This document shows, in pieces, positions 22,742 to 34,415 of a stretch of DNA of 64,000 nt (its first letter is position 1; every line of letters begins with the position of its first letter). A program made the position numbers and the translations under genes. The DNA comes from Symbiodinium natans (lineage: Eukaryota; Sar; Dinophyceae; Suessiales; Symbiodiniaceae), in contig CAJNDS010002401.1 of assembly GCA_905221605.1 (NCBI GenBank), positions 295,542 through 359,541 on the forward strand, given 5' to 3'. The notes under the pieces were generated by a model. That model made no database searches. It saw only the letters and a list, made by a program, of their open reading frames with translations, and had not been told where the DNA came from.

Positions 22742-25700
22742 TTAAAGAGTTGCTGAAATATCAGGCTGCCTGTAGGACTGCCGTCCGTTGAGGGAGATGC
22801 TGAATGAGCCAGCAGCACCCCGGCACCAGTGCCCCACAAGGGCGTAGTCCGGGGGCGGCAGGGGGACAAGGTCCCCCTCCAGCGTGGCCGAGAGGCTCGG
22901 GGGAACCCCGTGACCCGGGTTTGCGAAGAGCACCGGCGCACGCCCTTGCTCAAGGACGATGACGTACCTAGGATGACCCTTGAGGCGCTCTGAAACATAT
23001 TCCTGTTTATCATCCTCTTAGGGAAAATATGTAAAATGCACCAAGGGCCTACCGAGGTACTGTGGATTCAGGTCCTTTAAGACGTCCTGGTGGCAGGAGG
23101 CGAAGAGGTAGGGTGCCTTCCCGGAGTCTTTCGCCATGTGCTTTGCGATGGCGATGGAGATCGCCTGTCCCATGGGTCGGTCGACCTGCGCGGCTTTGGC
23201 GCTATACTATTGGGATAAAAATTAGAATGGGTTTGGAGGGGGGGGCGGTTCTTACAGTACACTTATAAAGGGACTATAAGGGAATACCTTTAGTACTTAT
23301 TCCGACCCTGCAACCCCTTAGAGGGCTCATAGAATTTTCCAGCGTTCGCGGTACTGCCATCCGCCCCGCCTCGCTCGTCCATTCGTCGAAGATGGAGGGC
23401 TTGTCCGGGCAAGCTGATCGCCTAAGACACTGCGACACGACCCTAGACCCTAAACCCTAAACCCCTTTTGCCTTGAACCCTACTGAAGCCTTTTAAGTGC
23501 CGGGTTGAGGGTGTGGGGTTTAGGGCTTCGGGTTCAGGGTTTAGGGTTAAGGTTAAAGGTTCAGGGTTTGGACTTAAGATTCTTGAGCCTATCCCTTGGT
23601 TCAAAAAGTCTCAGGCCAAATGGTGTCGGGCAAAGACGGTTTGGGTTCAGGGACTTCGAATTGTTTCTGCTTCAAGGTAGGTGCTGTTCCAAAGTCGGGC
23701 GGCGCTTACTGGGGTTGGGGGTCAGTTTCTGGACCCAGGTATTGCTCGCAGCAAAACCCCAAAAGCGTAAAACCTTCATGTTCCCTGAACCCTAAACTAC
23801 ACCCCAAGACCTTCGTGCTCGCCATAAGTTTTGCCCAAGGCACTCCGCAAGTCGCCGCGCAACACACGCCCGGTACTGCTCACCTGCCGCGGCTTCTGAG
23901 TTTAGGGTTTAGGGTTTAGGGTTTGGGGTTTAGGGTTTAGGGTTTAGGATTTGGGGTTTAGGGTTTAGGTTTCCAAGTATGGGCCCTTAATTTGGGTCCC
24001 CTGTTATAAAACCCTTGTATCTGCTATACATAATAAGGGCCCATACCTCGGATCCCTTTAAATCCCTTTCAACAAGGGTTAGGGACCATACTAAGCTTAG
24101 ATTATGCCTTCTGGGGTTGTCAGGGTTTTGGGGCTTCTAGGGCGTTTAGGGCTCGTAGGGCTTCTAGGGTTCATGGGGTTTATAGGGTTTGTAGGGCATT
24201 TATCACGTATCTAGCAGATTTACCGGGTATTTATGGGGTATTTGTAGTGTTTATAGGGTCCAGGGTTTTTAGGGTTTAGGTTTAGGGTCCCAAACCCTCG
24301 ACCGGGATTCAGACTGCTGGTACTACCATCATTAGGGTCCCTGAGGAAAACTAAAAACAGAACAACAATCCAAAACCAAAGCTACGTGCAAAACAGCTCA
24401 CAAAGCCCGAGCATAAAAGCAAATTCCTCAACCCTAAACCCCGAAGTCATACCATCCCGATCCAAGGCCAGCAGCTGCCTCAACCCTAAACCCTAAACCC
24501 TAAACCCTGAACCCTGAACCCCAAACCCTGAACCCTAAACCCTACTTGCCGGAGCTCCTCTGAATCCCTGTCAGGTATCGCGCTGCGCGCGAAGCCCTCA
24601 ACCCAAGGCTTCAACCCTAAACCCTGAACCCTAAGTCTCGTCCCTTCATTCCTAGCCGGGAGTTCAGGATTCAGTAGGAAATCGGGGGTTCCTACTTGTG
24701 GACGATACGTGGTGCGCTTCCCCAAGCAGCGCAGGTTTTGGGCTCAACGGCTTGGGGATTCCAGATATCGTGGTTTGAGGTTTAGGGCGGGTTTAGAGTT
24801 TCAGGGTCTAGTGTTCATAAGGGTCGGTTCAGAGTGTAGAGTCGGGTGGGGCAACCCCCGCACCTAAAACCCTTCAACCTCCGAAATGCTCGGGCCTCGA
24901 CTGAGGCAGGAAAACGGCCTCAAGTGGGAGTAGACCTGCTGGATCCAGCCAAGAGCAGGACGTCCAAACCCTAAACCCTAAACCCTAAACCCTAAACCCT
25001 AAACCCTAAACCCTAAACCCTAAACCCTAAGCCCTTCTAGGGAAGAAGGCTTCCCAGGTCCGCACTTGGGGCCTGTACTAGTACTAGTACTGCAAACACA
25101 ACCCTAAACCCTAAACCCCACAAGCAGGTGAGTTTTTGCAGCCCAGGCTAAGTCGCGAAGAGAAACAGTCGAGTCGGAAAAGCCGCACCCTCTCCATGTG
25201 GTCACTTCTTTGTTGGGGTTACTGTTCCAGTGGGGTTAGGGTTTGGGGTTTCGGGTTTAGGGTTTAGGGTTTAGGGTTTAGGGTTTAGGGTTCAGGGCCA
25301 CTTCTCTAAATTGTGGTCCCTTTTGGGGTTACTGTCAGAAGGCGGCCCGTAATATTTGGTACCCAACAAGGGACCCGAATTTGAACTCACCCTGCAGGTT
25401 GTGTACGACCTAACCCTAAACCCTAAACCCTAAACCCTAAACCCTAAACCCTAAACCCTAATAACGGTGAACAGGTGAAGGCCTTGCTGGTTCCAACCCT
25501 TTTAGGGCAACAGGGTCTTTGAAGTGGCGCATTCTTTCGCACGATTTTCTACGGATTGCTTAAGAGACCCCCCCCCCAAAAAAAAAAAAATGAAAAGACT
25601 CTTCCTTACAAGGGTAACTGCAATCTTGATTTTCTGGGGGTTCTTCAGCAAATAGTAGCTTTTCTTGCGTCGGCATGAAAGGGAGTACTTGATCCTTAGA

Positions 25701-27352
25701 AGCTGCTTACGCCGCCGTTGAATACATCCACTTCACACACCCTCACAACGCCACTACTAAGGGCCCATGCTCCACCCCCTTGAAACCCCGCAAGCCCCCC
25801 GGCGTAAGTGTAAACCTAAACCCTAAACCCTAAACCCTAAACCCTAAACCCTAAACCCCAAACCCTAAACCCCAAACCCTAAACCCGAAACCCTAAACCC
25901 TAAACTCGAAAGCCCCTTAAGAGCCAGGTGACGGCGCCGAGCCCCGCGGCACCTAGGGCATGCTGCCCCATTTCCGCTGACGCAAAGCCGTCGATGACTG
26001 CCTGGACCACTACCAGGTTATTACCAGGTTAAACCCGTTGAATCCTCTGAAAAGCTTTCCTAAAGAGCTTGCTCTTAAAACCCACAGAGAGTTTTTTGTA
26101 AAAGATGCCGAGGGCGTACCCAGATTGGGAATATTCTGGTCTTGGGTTTGGGGGCTTGGGGTTCGGGGTTTGGGGTTGAGGCGTTGGGGTCGAGTGCACG
26201 GACTTCGGGTTTAGGAATCAAGGGCTTGCTTCGAATCCTCCCGGTCCCGAAAAAACATGTATAGGAATATACTGTTCAGGAGTTCCGAGGTTTAGGGACT
26301 AGGATTTCAGGTTTAGGGTTTAGGGTTTAGGGTGCAAGCATCATGCAGGAAGCGTGATGAGAGCTAGGTCAGCTTGGTTCCGTGGACCTTTGCTGCATGT
26401 GACCGGCTCTTGGGTCTTGAGCTGGAGCCGGGTAAGACTAAGGCCCTTTGTAAAGAAGGAAGCTTCCAAAGGCTTGTTTGGGGCGCGGGCCTTGAGTTTG
26501 TTCAACTGTTCGAGTGTGCAATGAAACTCTCCTAAGCAGACTCCAGAGCCAACCTAACCCCCAGCTTTACCGCGACACCCTGACACCCTAAGACTCCCAA
26601 GCCCCAAAACCTGAAACGGCAGCTCCTAAACCCTGAACCTGAGCCTCAGAACCCTACATTTGAATCCCGAATTGACAGGCCCTAAACTCTCCGAAGCCTT
26701 CAACCCAACACCCCACAACACGCCCAAAACCTAAAGCTCCAAAACCCCTAAACCCTCTTACCCTAAAACCCAACAAACTTAAGCCTAAAAAATCTAAAAC
26801 CCCTGAACCCGACAACCCAACAACCTAAAACCCAACAAACCTAAACCCCCAAAGCCCTCAAAGCCCTGAAGCCCGAAAGTTGCTTGGAGAGGCCTTGCCC
26901 TCGGGCCAGGTGCTCGTAGGGTAGAGCTCTGCATCTTGCCTTACTTGTCCAGTTTGAAGGCTTCGGGGTGTAGGGTTTAGGGTCTAGGGTCTAGGGTTTT
27001 GGGTTTAGGTGAACCTTCGGGAGTTGAATGCCGGTAAGATTATTGCTGGTATTGAATTTGATGCACAAAAAGTTACTTGAAGGCTCATGGGTAGTCGTAG
27101 GTCGGGTAGCTGTACCTTATAACAGGCTGTGACTAAAGTTTCTCTTCTTCTCATCCCAGGTGTAACTACTCATGGACCTCCAAGCAAAAGCTGCTAGCCT
27201 ACCCTAAACCCTAAACCGCCTAAACCCTAAGCTTGATTTAGACGCGAAAGGTTGCGATGTCCGACACCAAGCTGCCACTCCGGGAAGTACTTCTTGACGA
27301 TGGCGCGGAGCATAGTGCTCTTGCCGGATCCTGCTCTACCGGCCCCTCTAGG
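22742..27352 (-). CDS. Second COG2401-like ABC-type ATPase, multi-exon
   Basis: Exons in transcript order: about 27265-27350 (Walker A, AGSGKSTMLRAIVKKYF), 25933-26001 (AVIDGFASAEMGQHALG), 24896-24935 (VYSHLRPFSCLSRG, a degenerate signature), about 24545-24605 (GFARSAIPDRDSEELR), 23370-23413 (Walker B, PSIFDEWTSE), 23061-23185 (VDRPMGQA, H-loop LFASCHQDVLKDLNP) and 22742-22967 (YVIVLEQGRAPVLF, then low-similarity sequence to TAA). GTAC is shared at the boundaries of the 23061 intron and GTC at those of the 25933 intron. The Walker B aspartate is intact, unlike the paralogue at 14.2-19.4 kb. No clear GNAT half was found, so it may be a shorter protein or its downstream exons may be unrecognised. 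The two genes are adjacent and head-to-tail, suggesting an old tandem duplication. Confidence 0.7.
23973..24092. mobile_element. Short element, family C, copy 1
   Basis: AAACCCTTGTATCTGCTATAC, then AAGGGCCCATACCTCGGATCC. The left end GTATGGGCCCTTA pairs with TAAGGGCCCATAC. Confidence 0.72.
24967..25030 (-). repeat. Telomere-type array (CCCTAAA)n
   Basis: About nine units, in the intron between ATPase exons 25933-26001 and 24896-24935. Confidence 0.94.
27082..27190. mobile_element. Family E-like element
   Basis: Ends TTGAAGGCTCATGGGTAGT and ACTACTCATGGACCTCCAAG are mutually complementary and match the tips of the 57.3-kb element. Solo tips occur near 7750, 34930, 36300, 54690 and 58130. Confidence 0.68.
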
Positions 27353-28579
27353 GTTTGAAAAGGGTCTCTCAAAAACCCCAAACCCTATACCCTATTAGGC
27401 CCTAAACCTTAAACCTTAAACCCTATACCCTAGATGTCCCAAAAAACTCAAGAACCCAAGTTGCCAAGAGCTCTCAATGGGGCTTGTGCGGTATCCAGGC
27501 GTCTACACTGGAGCGGAGGTTGTTCTAAGTCAGGATTTCCGAATTTGCAAGGGGCCTGTTGTAAGGAATCTTGCTTAGGGGTTAGGGTTTAGGGTTTAGG
27601 GTTTAGGGTCTAGGAAAGAGGGTTACCCGAACCCCCAAACAGCAACCCGAAACCTAAGCCCAGGCAGTCCGGACTTGCCGAGAATGAGCAGGCTCCGGCA
27701 GTCTTGTGGGAGCCTCAGGACAACGCACCCCAAGCCCTAAGCCCTGCCATAATTACATTCAGTTTCGGGTTTAAGGTTGAGGGTTTAGGGCTTTAGTTTA
27801 GGATTGGGGTTTGGGGTTTGGGGTTTAGGGTTTAGGGTTGAGGGCTTTAGGTAAGCTCTGAACCCAAATGCTTGCGGCTTACGATTTCGGACGCTTCTGA
27901 GCTTGGAGTTTTGGGCGGTTCTTGGTTTGCAGCTCGCGTGTAGGAGGTGTTGACCGACATGTCAAGGTCCTGCCACAATTTGCTTTCAAAACCCCCCTAG
28001 TATGCATCTTCCTTTACAAGGGCCATATTGGGATTTTTGTTCTGTATACATTGGGCGGTTCTTAAGCAAATACTAGATTGTGGTCCTACATACAACTATT
28101 CACAACTTCTTCAAGCATCAACCGCGCCTACTTCGGAGGGCGACGCGCAGAAAACAAGAACAACAAAACAGTAAAGTAAAGGGTTTTAGGGTTTAGGGTT
28201 TAGGGCCCCTCCCCCCCCATCCTCATAGCTTCAGCGCGAGGCAAAACAAACTGAGAACATGAACTCCCCCCCATCCCCCACCCCACCAGCCAATTGTCCT
28301 GTGAGCGAGCCGCTGAACCAAAGTAAGGGTACTACCAGAAAGATGCCGGTCTACCAAGCCACCATACTACGTCGATGAAGAGGGAAAACAACCCGAAACA
28401 TCAGCACACGCAAGCGAATGGTCAAACCCCTGATGACCCAACCTCAGGTACCGCAAATGTCCCCGAATTCCAACTGCCGCCTGGGCCTAGTCCCTAATTA
28501 AAATGCACCCAAAAACGAAGAAACTCGACTCCTAAGACGCCCTGAGTCCGAAACCCCAACCCGCCATGATGCTATGCTT

Positions 28580-28686
28580 TGGGGGTGATTCCCCTTATAC
28601 TAACAGTGCTTAATAGGGATTAAAATAGGGGGGGGGGGTACCAAAATCCCTACTAAGGACTGTTAATCTAAGGGGGAACATCCCAA
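28580..28686. mobile_element. Foldback element, family A, abutting an exon
   Basis: The right tip GGGGGAACATCCCAA ends within a few bases of the exon at about 28690-28782. The centre holds a G run. Confidence 0.88.
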
Positions 28687-28689
28687 ACT

Positions 28690-29123
28690 GCGCTGCGTGC
28701 CGCGGGGGTTCTCCGGCGGCACCACATGATCCGGCGGCGGCCGCTTCGCCAAGGCGTGCGCCGTGGCATCGGCAAGTGTCTCCTCTGTGGCGTAGTGAGG
28801 ATGGCTTAGTCTGACTTCGGCTTTTTGTACGAGGTTCATTAAACAACTCGTTTTCCTCACTCTTTGTAGGGAAACTGCACTTGCTACCCCGAGGAAGGTA
28901 TATCCATCCTTCGAAAAATAATAAGCACCCATGAGACTCACTTTAGATTCAGAGCTTGAGTCTATAGAATTCAGGGCTCCAGGAGTAACCCTAAACCCTA
29001 AGCCCAAACCCCCACCACCCCCCCGGCCCCCCGAAAGTCCGGACCTGGCTGACCTGTGCCGACAAGGTGGGCCCGCGGGCGGGCGCCAGCGCCTCGAGCT
29101 GCGCGTCATCGGGGAGGAGGTTC
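28690..29123 (-). CDS. Two joined exons of an unidentified protein, possibly the 5' part of the neighbouring ATPase gene
   Basis: Exon 29045-29123 (acceptor TGTCAG, donor GT) encodes NLLPDDAQLEALAPARG. Exon about 28690-28782 encodes ETLADATAHALAKRPPPDHV. Both are open, join in phase 0 and read like ordinary protein. The downstream exon ends directly at the edge of a foldback element (28580-28686). I do not recognise the product. Its position upstream of the Walker A exon at 27.3 kb allows it to be an N-terminal extension of that gene. Confidence 0.5.
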
Positions 29124-29335
29124 CTGACACAAGGTTTAGGGTTTAAAATTTAGGGTTTAGGGTTTAGGGTTTCGAGTGCTGGACGCTGACTCCCTGAAGA
29201 AAACAAATGTGTTTTTAGGGGTGAAGAAAACAAACGTGTTTTTTGGGGGGATCTGTCCTTGCAGGGACTGTGAACTTGAATGTTCAGGATTTGTTTGAGG
29301 AACCCTGTGGAACCCCAAGCAAACTGGAGCATACC

Positions 29336-29442
29336 TTGGGATGCTCCCCCTTATACTAACAGTCCTTCATAGGGATTATAGCATAGTACCCCCGATTATA
29401 ATCCCTATTCAGGAGCTGTTAGTATAAGGGGGAACATCCCAA
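29336..29442. mobile_element. Foldback element, family A
   Basis: Full copy with TTGGGATGCTCCCCC and GGGGGAACATCCCAA tips. Confidence 0.92.
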
Positions 29443-29630
29443 AACATACCCCTGGGGGGGGGGGGGGAAATTAGTCATTTTTCCAACCCCTGTATTGGCC
29501 CTGAACGGTCAGCACAACAGGAAGTGCTACTTTCATAGTTTTTGTTGGCTTCGACAGCTTGTTCCGCTAGGTGCCGCAGGAGCAACTGACCTGGTTCAGG
29601 GTTTAGGGTTTAGGGTTTAGGGTTTAGGGT

Positions 29631-29662
<32 letters not shown>

Positions 29663-30245
29663 GGTGTGGTCAGTTAGAGCTTGTAGGGGTCCGCCGACCC
29701 TGGCGGCGTGTTGGATGGGAAAAGGAGGTGAAAACTCCCTCTTTTTCTCCTTACCCCTCAAAACGGGGGGGGGGGGGGGGTAGGGCAGCTTTTCCATGGA
29801 GGGCCAGGCCACCACACCGCATAAACTCACGGACCATAAACGGTTTCCAGGACATAGGGGTCCTTTGAGAAAACCCCCCACCCCACCCCCCCCCCCCCCA
29901 CCCCCCCCCCCTCAAACCCCCGCCCGCCCCCCCACCCCTCCCTTCAAGAACTGGACATGCGATTTGGTTTCCACTTCCTTTTGTTGCACATGGCATGACT
30001 TGTGCCATTCTACCAAGCGCATGCTTCATCCGACCTCCATGTTTTGATATTCTCACGACATTGCCACCAAAAACATTACACTGCACCACGCGGATAAGGC
30101 AACTTTGGGCGCGAAATATGGGAGCCCAGGGCGTGCTTCAGTTAAACTGAGAGTGAAGACCATGGATGCCTCCCCCACAACATGGTGCACTAGACTCCTA
30201 ACCCCTTACAAAGTAACAAGCAAGACTGGTCTTGATGGGCCTCAA

Positions 30246-32550
30246 TTAAGTCCTGAAGCTCTTGGAAAGTCGTGGTCCCGAATAATCTTCGGTCTCATTT
30301 TTCCCCAAACTCGGCTTTTGGTTGACTTGGCTGTGACCCTGTTCACATACATGTCGTGCACGCGGGCCCTCTTGTGATGCGGCTGTCAGAGCTGTGATGC
30401 CGTCCTTGTTGGCAAAGTCGATGTGAGACCCGGCCTCAAGCAACAAACGCAGGCCCTCTTCAGATGCAGCAGAGCTGTGATGCCGTCCTTGTTGGCAGAA
30501 TCGATGTGAGCCCCGGCTTTAAGCAACAAACGCAGGACCTCAACGTGGCCCTCTTCGGATGCTGCTGTCAGAGCTGTGATGCCGTCGTTGCTGGCAAAAT
30601 CGATGTAAGCCCCGGCCTCTAGCAACAAACGCACGACCTCAACATGGCCGTGCCAAGAGGCAAGCAGCAGAGCTGTGAATCCTTCGTTGTTTTGCAAAGT
30701 CGACGTGAGCACCAGCCTCAAGCAGCAAAAGCACGACCTCAGCGTGGCCGTCTTGAGATGCACACATCAAAGGACTCCATCCTTCCCAGTCTCCCAAGTC
30801 GATGTGAGCACTGCCCTCCAGCAACGAACGCACGACCTCAACATTTCCGTGCAAAGAGGCCACCAGCAGAGCTGTCCATCCGTCTTTGTCCACCAAGTCG
30901 ACGTGAGCACCGGAATCAAGCAACAACCGCACGACCTCAGCGTGGCCTCTTGAAGATGCCACCATCAGAGCCGTGAGTCCGTTGTCTGTGGCCAAGTCGA
31001 TGTGGGCACCAGTCCCGAGCAGCAAAAGCACGATCTCAACCTGGCCACTGTCAGAGGCTGCGACCACAGCTGTCATGCCATGGTTGTCGGCCAAGTCAAT
31101 GTGAACCCGGGCCTCTAGCAACAAACGCCCGACTTCAACGCGGCCGTGCAAAGAGGCCACCAGCAGAGCTGTGAATCCTTCGTTGTTTTGCAAGTCGACG
31201 TGAGCACCAGCCTCAAGCAACGAACGCAGGACCGCAACGTGGCCCTCTTCAGATGCTACCAACAGAGCTGTCAGTCCTTCTTTGTTCCGCACGTCGACGT
31301 GAGCATCGGCCTCAAGCAACGAACGCACGACCTCAGCGTGGCCCTCTTGAGATGCGAACATCAAAGGACTCCATCCTTCCCTGTCTGCCAGGTCGGTCTG
31401 AGCTCTGCTCTCAAGCAACAAACGCGCGACCTCAGCGTGGTGCAATGCTGCTATCAAAGCTAGTGCCGTTGTTGCTGTTGACAAAGTCAATGTGGGCCAT
31501 GGCATGTAGCAATGAGCGCACGACCTCAATGTGACCCTCTTGAGATGCAACCATCAGAGGAGTCCATCCTTCCAGGTCGCCCAGGTCGATGTGAGCTCCG
31601 GCCGTCAGCAACACACGCACGACCTCAACATGGCCCTCTTGAGATGCCACCCTCAGACCTGTGATGCCGTCGTTGTCGGCAGAATCGATGTCAGCCCCGG
31701 CCTTAAGCAACAATTGCGCGGCCTCAACGTGGCCCTCTTGACATGCTGCTATCAGAGCTGTGGTGCCGTCGTTGCTGGCAAAGTCGATGTAAGCCCTGCT
31801 CTCAAGCAACAAAGACACGACCTCAGCGTGGCCTCTTCGAGACGCCATCATCAGGGCCGTGGCTTGCGTGTGGCCAAGCCGATGTAGGCCCCGCCCGCAA
31901 GCAGCAAATGCAGGACCTCCACGTGGCCCTCTCGAGATGCCGCCATCAATGCCGTGAGTCCGCTGTTCTTGGCCAAATCGATGCGAGCTTCGGCCTCCAG
32001 CAACAACCGCACGACCTCAACGTGCCCGTGCCAAGATGCCTCCATCAGGGCTGTGGTGCCATTCTCGTTTGCCACGTTCGGCTCGGTGGGATGCTGCAGC
32101 ATGGTCTCAACCTGGGGGGCTCTCCAATACCAAAAACTTAGGGTTTAGGGTTTAGGGTTTAGGGTTTAGGGTTTGGGGTTTAGGGAACCCCCAAAATCCT
32201 GAATTTGCAACCTCTCCCTGTCTTCCCGCAATTAGAACTGACGATGATCTGCAGTATTTTGGTCGGGTCCCGACCTCAGCCACGGAGCCTGTCGATGCAG
32301 CGGAAAGAAGCTTCTCAGTTTCTGGGGCCAGGCAATACGAAAGCAGAATGAGCTCCAGCTCCACAGAGAGGTCTAACTTGGCTTCATCATCCAAAATCTG
32401 TCCATGGAGAAGAAGCCTTTGCCGAAAGCGCAGGGGCATGCCATGCAGTTGATGCAAATGCTGCTTCAATCCCTTCACATCACTCAAATCCAAGTCATCC
32501 CCCAGCGGAACTGTCGACGCCTCTCCAGAGAGCAGCCTTACACAAAGCAT
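30246..32550 (-). pseudogene. Ubiquitin-like plus ankyrin-repeat gene, broken by several frameshifts
   Basis: Exon 1 (32275-32550) encodes a ubiquitin-like domain (MLCVRLLSGEAS, MPLRFRQRLLLHGQ). A 163-base GT-AG intron (32112-32274) holding a telomere-type tract precedes about 19 ankyrin repeats. Joining gives GSVAEV-ETMLQHPTEP in phase. The frame then breaks near 31870 (about 4 bases missing against the repeat consensus), near 31475 (about 5 missing), near 30697 (one extra T) and near 30460 (multi-base loss). Ankyrin coding resumes in another frame each time, so the match is continuous but no single ORF covers it. Near 30390 the similarity fades into unrelated sequence. Most breaks are not in homopolymers, which favours real decay over sequencing error. 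Programmed frameshifting or a badly assembled paralogue remain possible. Confidence 0.8.
32112..32274 (-). other. Intron with an internal telomere-type tract
   Basis: The donor follows GCTGAG and reads GTCGGG. The acceptor is CCCCCCAG followed by GTTGAG. AGGT therefore occurs at both boundaries. The tract at 32138-32186 consists of TTTAGGG units on the plus strand (CCCTAAA in the transcript). Confidence 0.8.
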
Positions 32551-32815
32551 CGTGGGCGATATCGAGAAGCAAGCCGTCGGACGCGCTTGGCTAAGGGAGA
32601 TCTGACCAGCCACGATGCTGCTTGCTGCTTGAGGTTTCTAGGGTTTAGGGCTTAGGGTGCTAGCATTCCTGAAGGCTCAAGACTCTGTGCGAAACATATA
32701 CGGGGTCCCAGAAATGAAACCTGAAGTGCAGCCGGGTGTAGGGATTTGGCCCCCGTGGAAGGATTTGAGGCTTTGAGGACTCGCAGAAGGGTTCAAGGTT
32801 GACCTGTTGCAACCC

Positions 32816-32972
32816 TAAAACCCTAAACCCCTAAACCCCTAAAACCCTAAAACCCCAAAACCCTAAAACCCCTAAAACCCTAAAACCCTAAAACCCCTAA
32901 AACCCCTAAAACCCCTAAAACCCCAAAAACCCTAAAACCCCTAAAACCCCTAAAACCCCTAAAACCCTAAAA
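32816..32972 (-). repeat. Array of the variant CCCTAAAA
   Basis: About 19 units of CCCTAAAA, with CCCCTAAAA and CCCCAAAA variants. Confidence 0.92.
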
Positions 32973-33069
32973 CAGACTCGGTCCGAGGCTTGGGTTGTTG
33001 CTGTGGAGGCAGGGGGTTTCGCAGCCAGACTTGCAAGTTTGTGGGGTTTAAGGGTTTCGGGTTTAGGGG

Positions 33070-33172
33070 GTAGGGGGTTTAGGGTTTAGGGTTTAGGGTT
33101 TAGGGTTTAGGGTTTAGGGTTTAGGGTTTAGGGTTTAGGGTTTAGGGTTTAGGGTTTAGGGTTTAGGTTTCA
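33070..33172 (+). repeat. Telomere-type array (TTTAGGG)n
   Basis: About 14 perfect units, inverted relative to the CCCTAAAA array at 32816-32972. Confidence 0.94.
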
Positions 33173-33199
33173 GAAACCAATGCCCCAAATAGATTTGTT

Positions 33200-34415
33200 C
33201 AGGCCTTGAGTTGTAGGTCTAGATTGCCCGAGGATCTTAAACACCAAGCCGCCCTAAACCATAGGAAGGCTAGCGCTAAAACTCAAGCTCATGCTAGCTC
33301 ATGTTGCACCCGCTTTAGTGGATGGGACCGCTATTATGCGATGTTCCGAAAATCTTATACAGAACCCCCCATTGTTTAGGGTGGTTCACAATTATGCGAT
33401 GTTGTCCCGGCTGGGGTTGAAGGGCAGGGGGCCGGGGAGCCAAAAACTAAAAAAAGTTTTGAATAAGAAACTCCGGGTTTTTTTGGTTTCCAGCCTTATT
33501 TAAATTCCTTGTAAAATTTCATTACGAAACAGGCCCCCAAACAATTTTCCAAGGGAGTAGCCCACGAGCTGCCCTGATTCGCTTTAGCAAGTTGTTTCGG
33601 TGGTCCGCATTAATGCGGAGCCCCGGCGACCGTGGAGCTACAAAGCCTGGAAAGCTTAGACCCTCAAGCTTCAAGGCTTCCCCTCAACCCTCGACCCCTA
33701 GCCGCCCTACCCCCAGCCCCCGTCCCAGCCCCATCCCACATTATGAAGGATCCCCGAAAACCCCAACATTGTTGTTTTTGTTTTTTCATTTTTTTTTGGG
33801 GGGGGGGGGGGGGGGGGGGCCACACTAAAGCGAGTCCAACATTATCCCTCAAACCAGCTGGTCCCTCAAACCCTAGACTACTACTAGCTTACAAAAAAAA
33901 GCATTCCTTCTAAGGGCAATATAGGGATTGTTGCTGTACGTTATGTTGGTGTTCTTAGGCAAATCGTAGTAGACGCCCGGTGCAACGTCCTGGGAGGGTG
34001 CCCGCTGCTGATGCGGACCACTGGCCGCAGTCCATAAACAGCGCCCGCCTGGTTCTTAGGGGCCCTTGGTTCTTCGGAGGGAATCAGGGAATTATAGGGC
34101 CCTACAAAAAACCCTTTAAGGGAACATACCATAATATACCTCACCTCATTCCTACCAAGAACCAGCCAATTAGGGCTCTTTGGGGTCTTCAGGCTTTGAG
34201 GGTCTTTGGGGTCTTCAGCTTCTTCAGGGCTTCCACCTTGGCAAGGCCTAAGCACTCCCACAGAGTCCCTCAACCCCTTACTTGCGCCCCGGTAAGCCCT
34301 AAAACCTGAGTGAACAAAACCCGTAAGGCCCTTGAAACCCTTATAGAGACCTTTAATCCCTTAATCCCTTAATCCCTAAACTATAAACCCTAAACCCTAA
34401 ACCCTAAACCCTTCG
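33200..34415. other. Mostly anonymous sequence with one exon-like island
   Basis: A minus-strand island at about 33985-34060 reads AGAVYGLRPVVRISSGHPP after CAG. A T/G homopolymer (about 33780-33820) is present. Nothing else was recognised. Confidence 0.3.

Noticed and set aside
30644-31887. Plus-strand frames with repeated VDVS and HDLSVA motifs
   Set aside because: They are antisense shadows of the ankyrin repeats on the minus strand.
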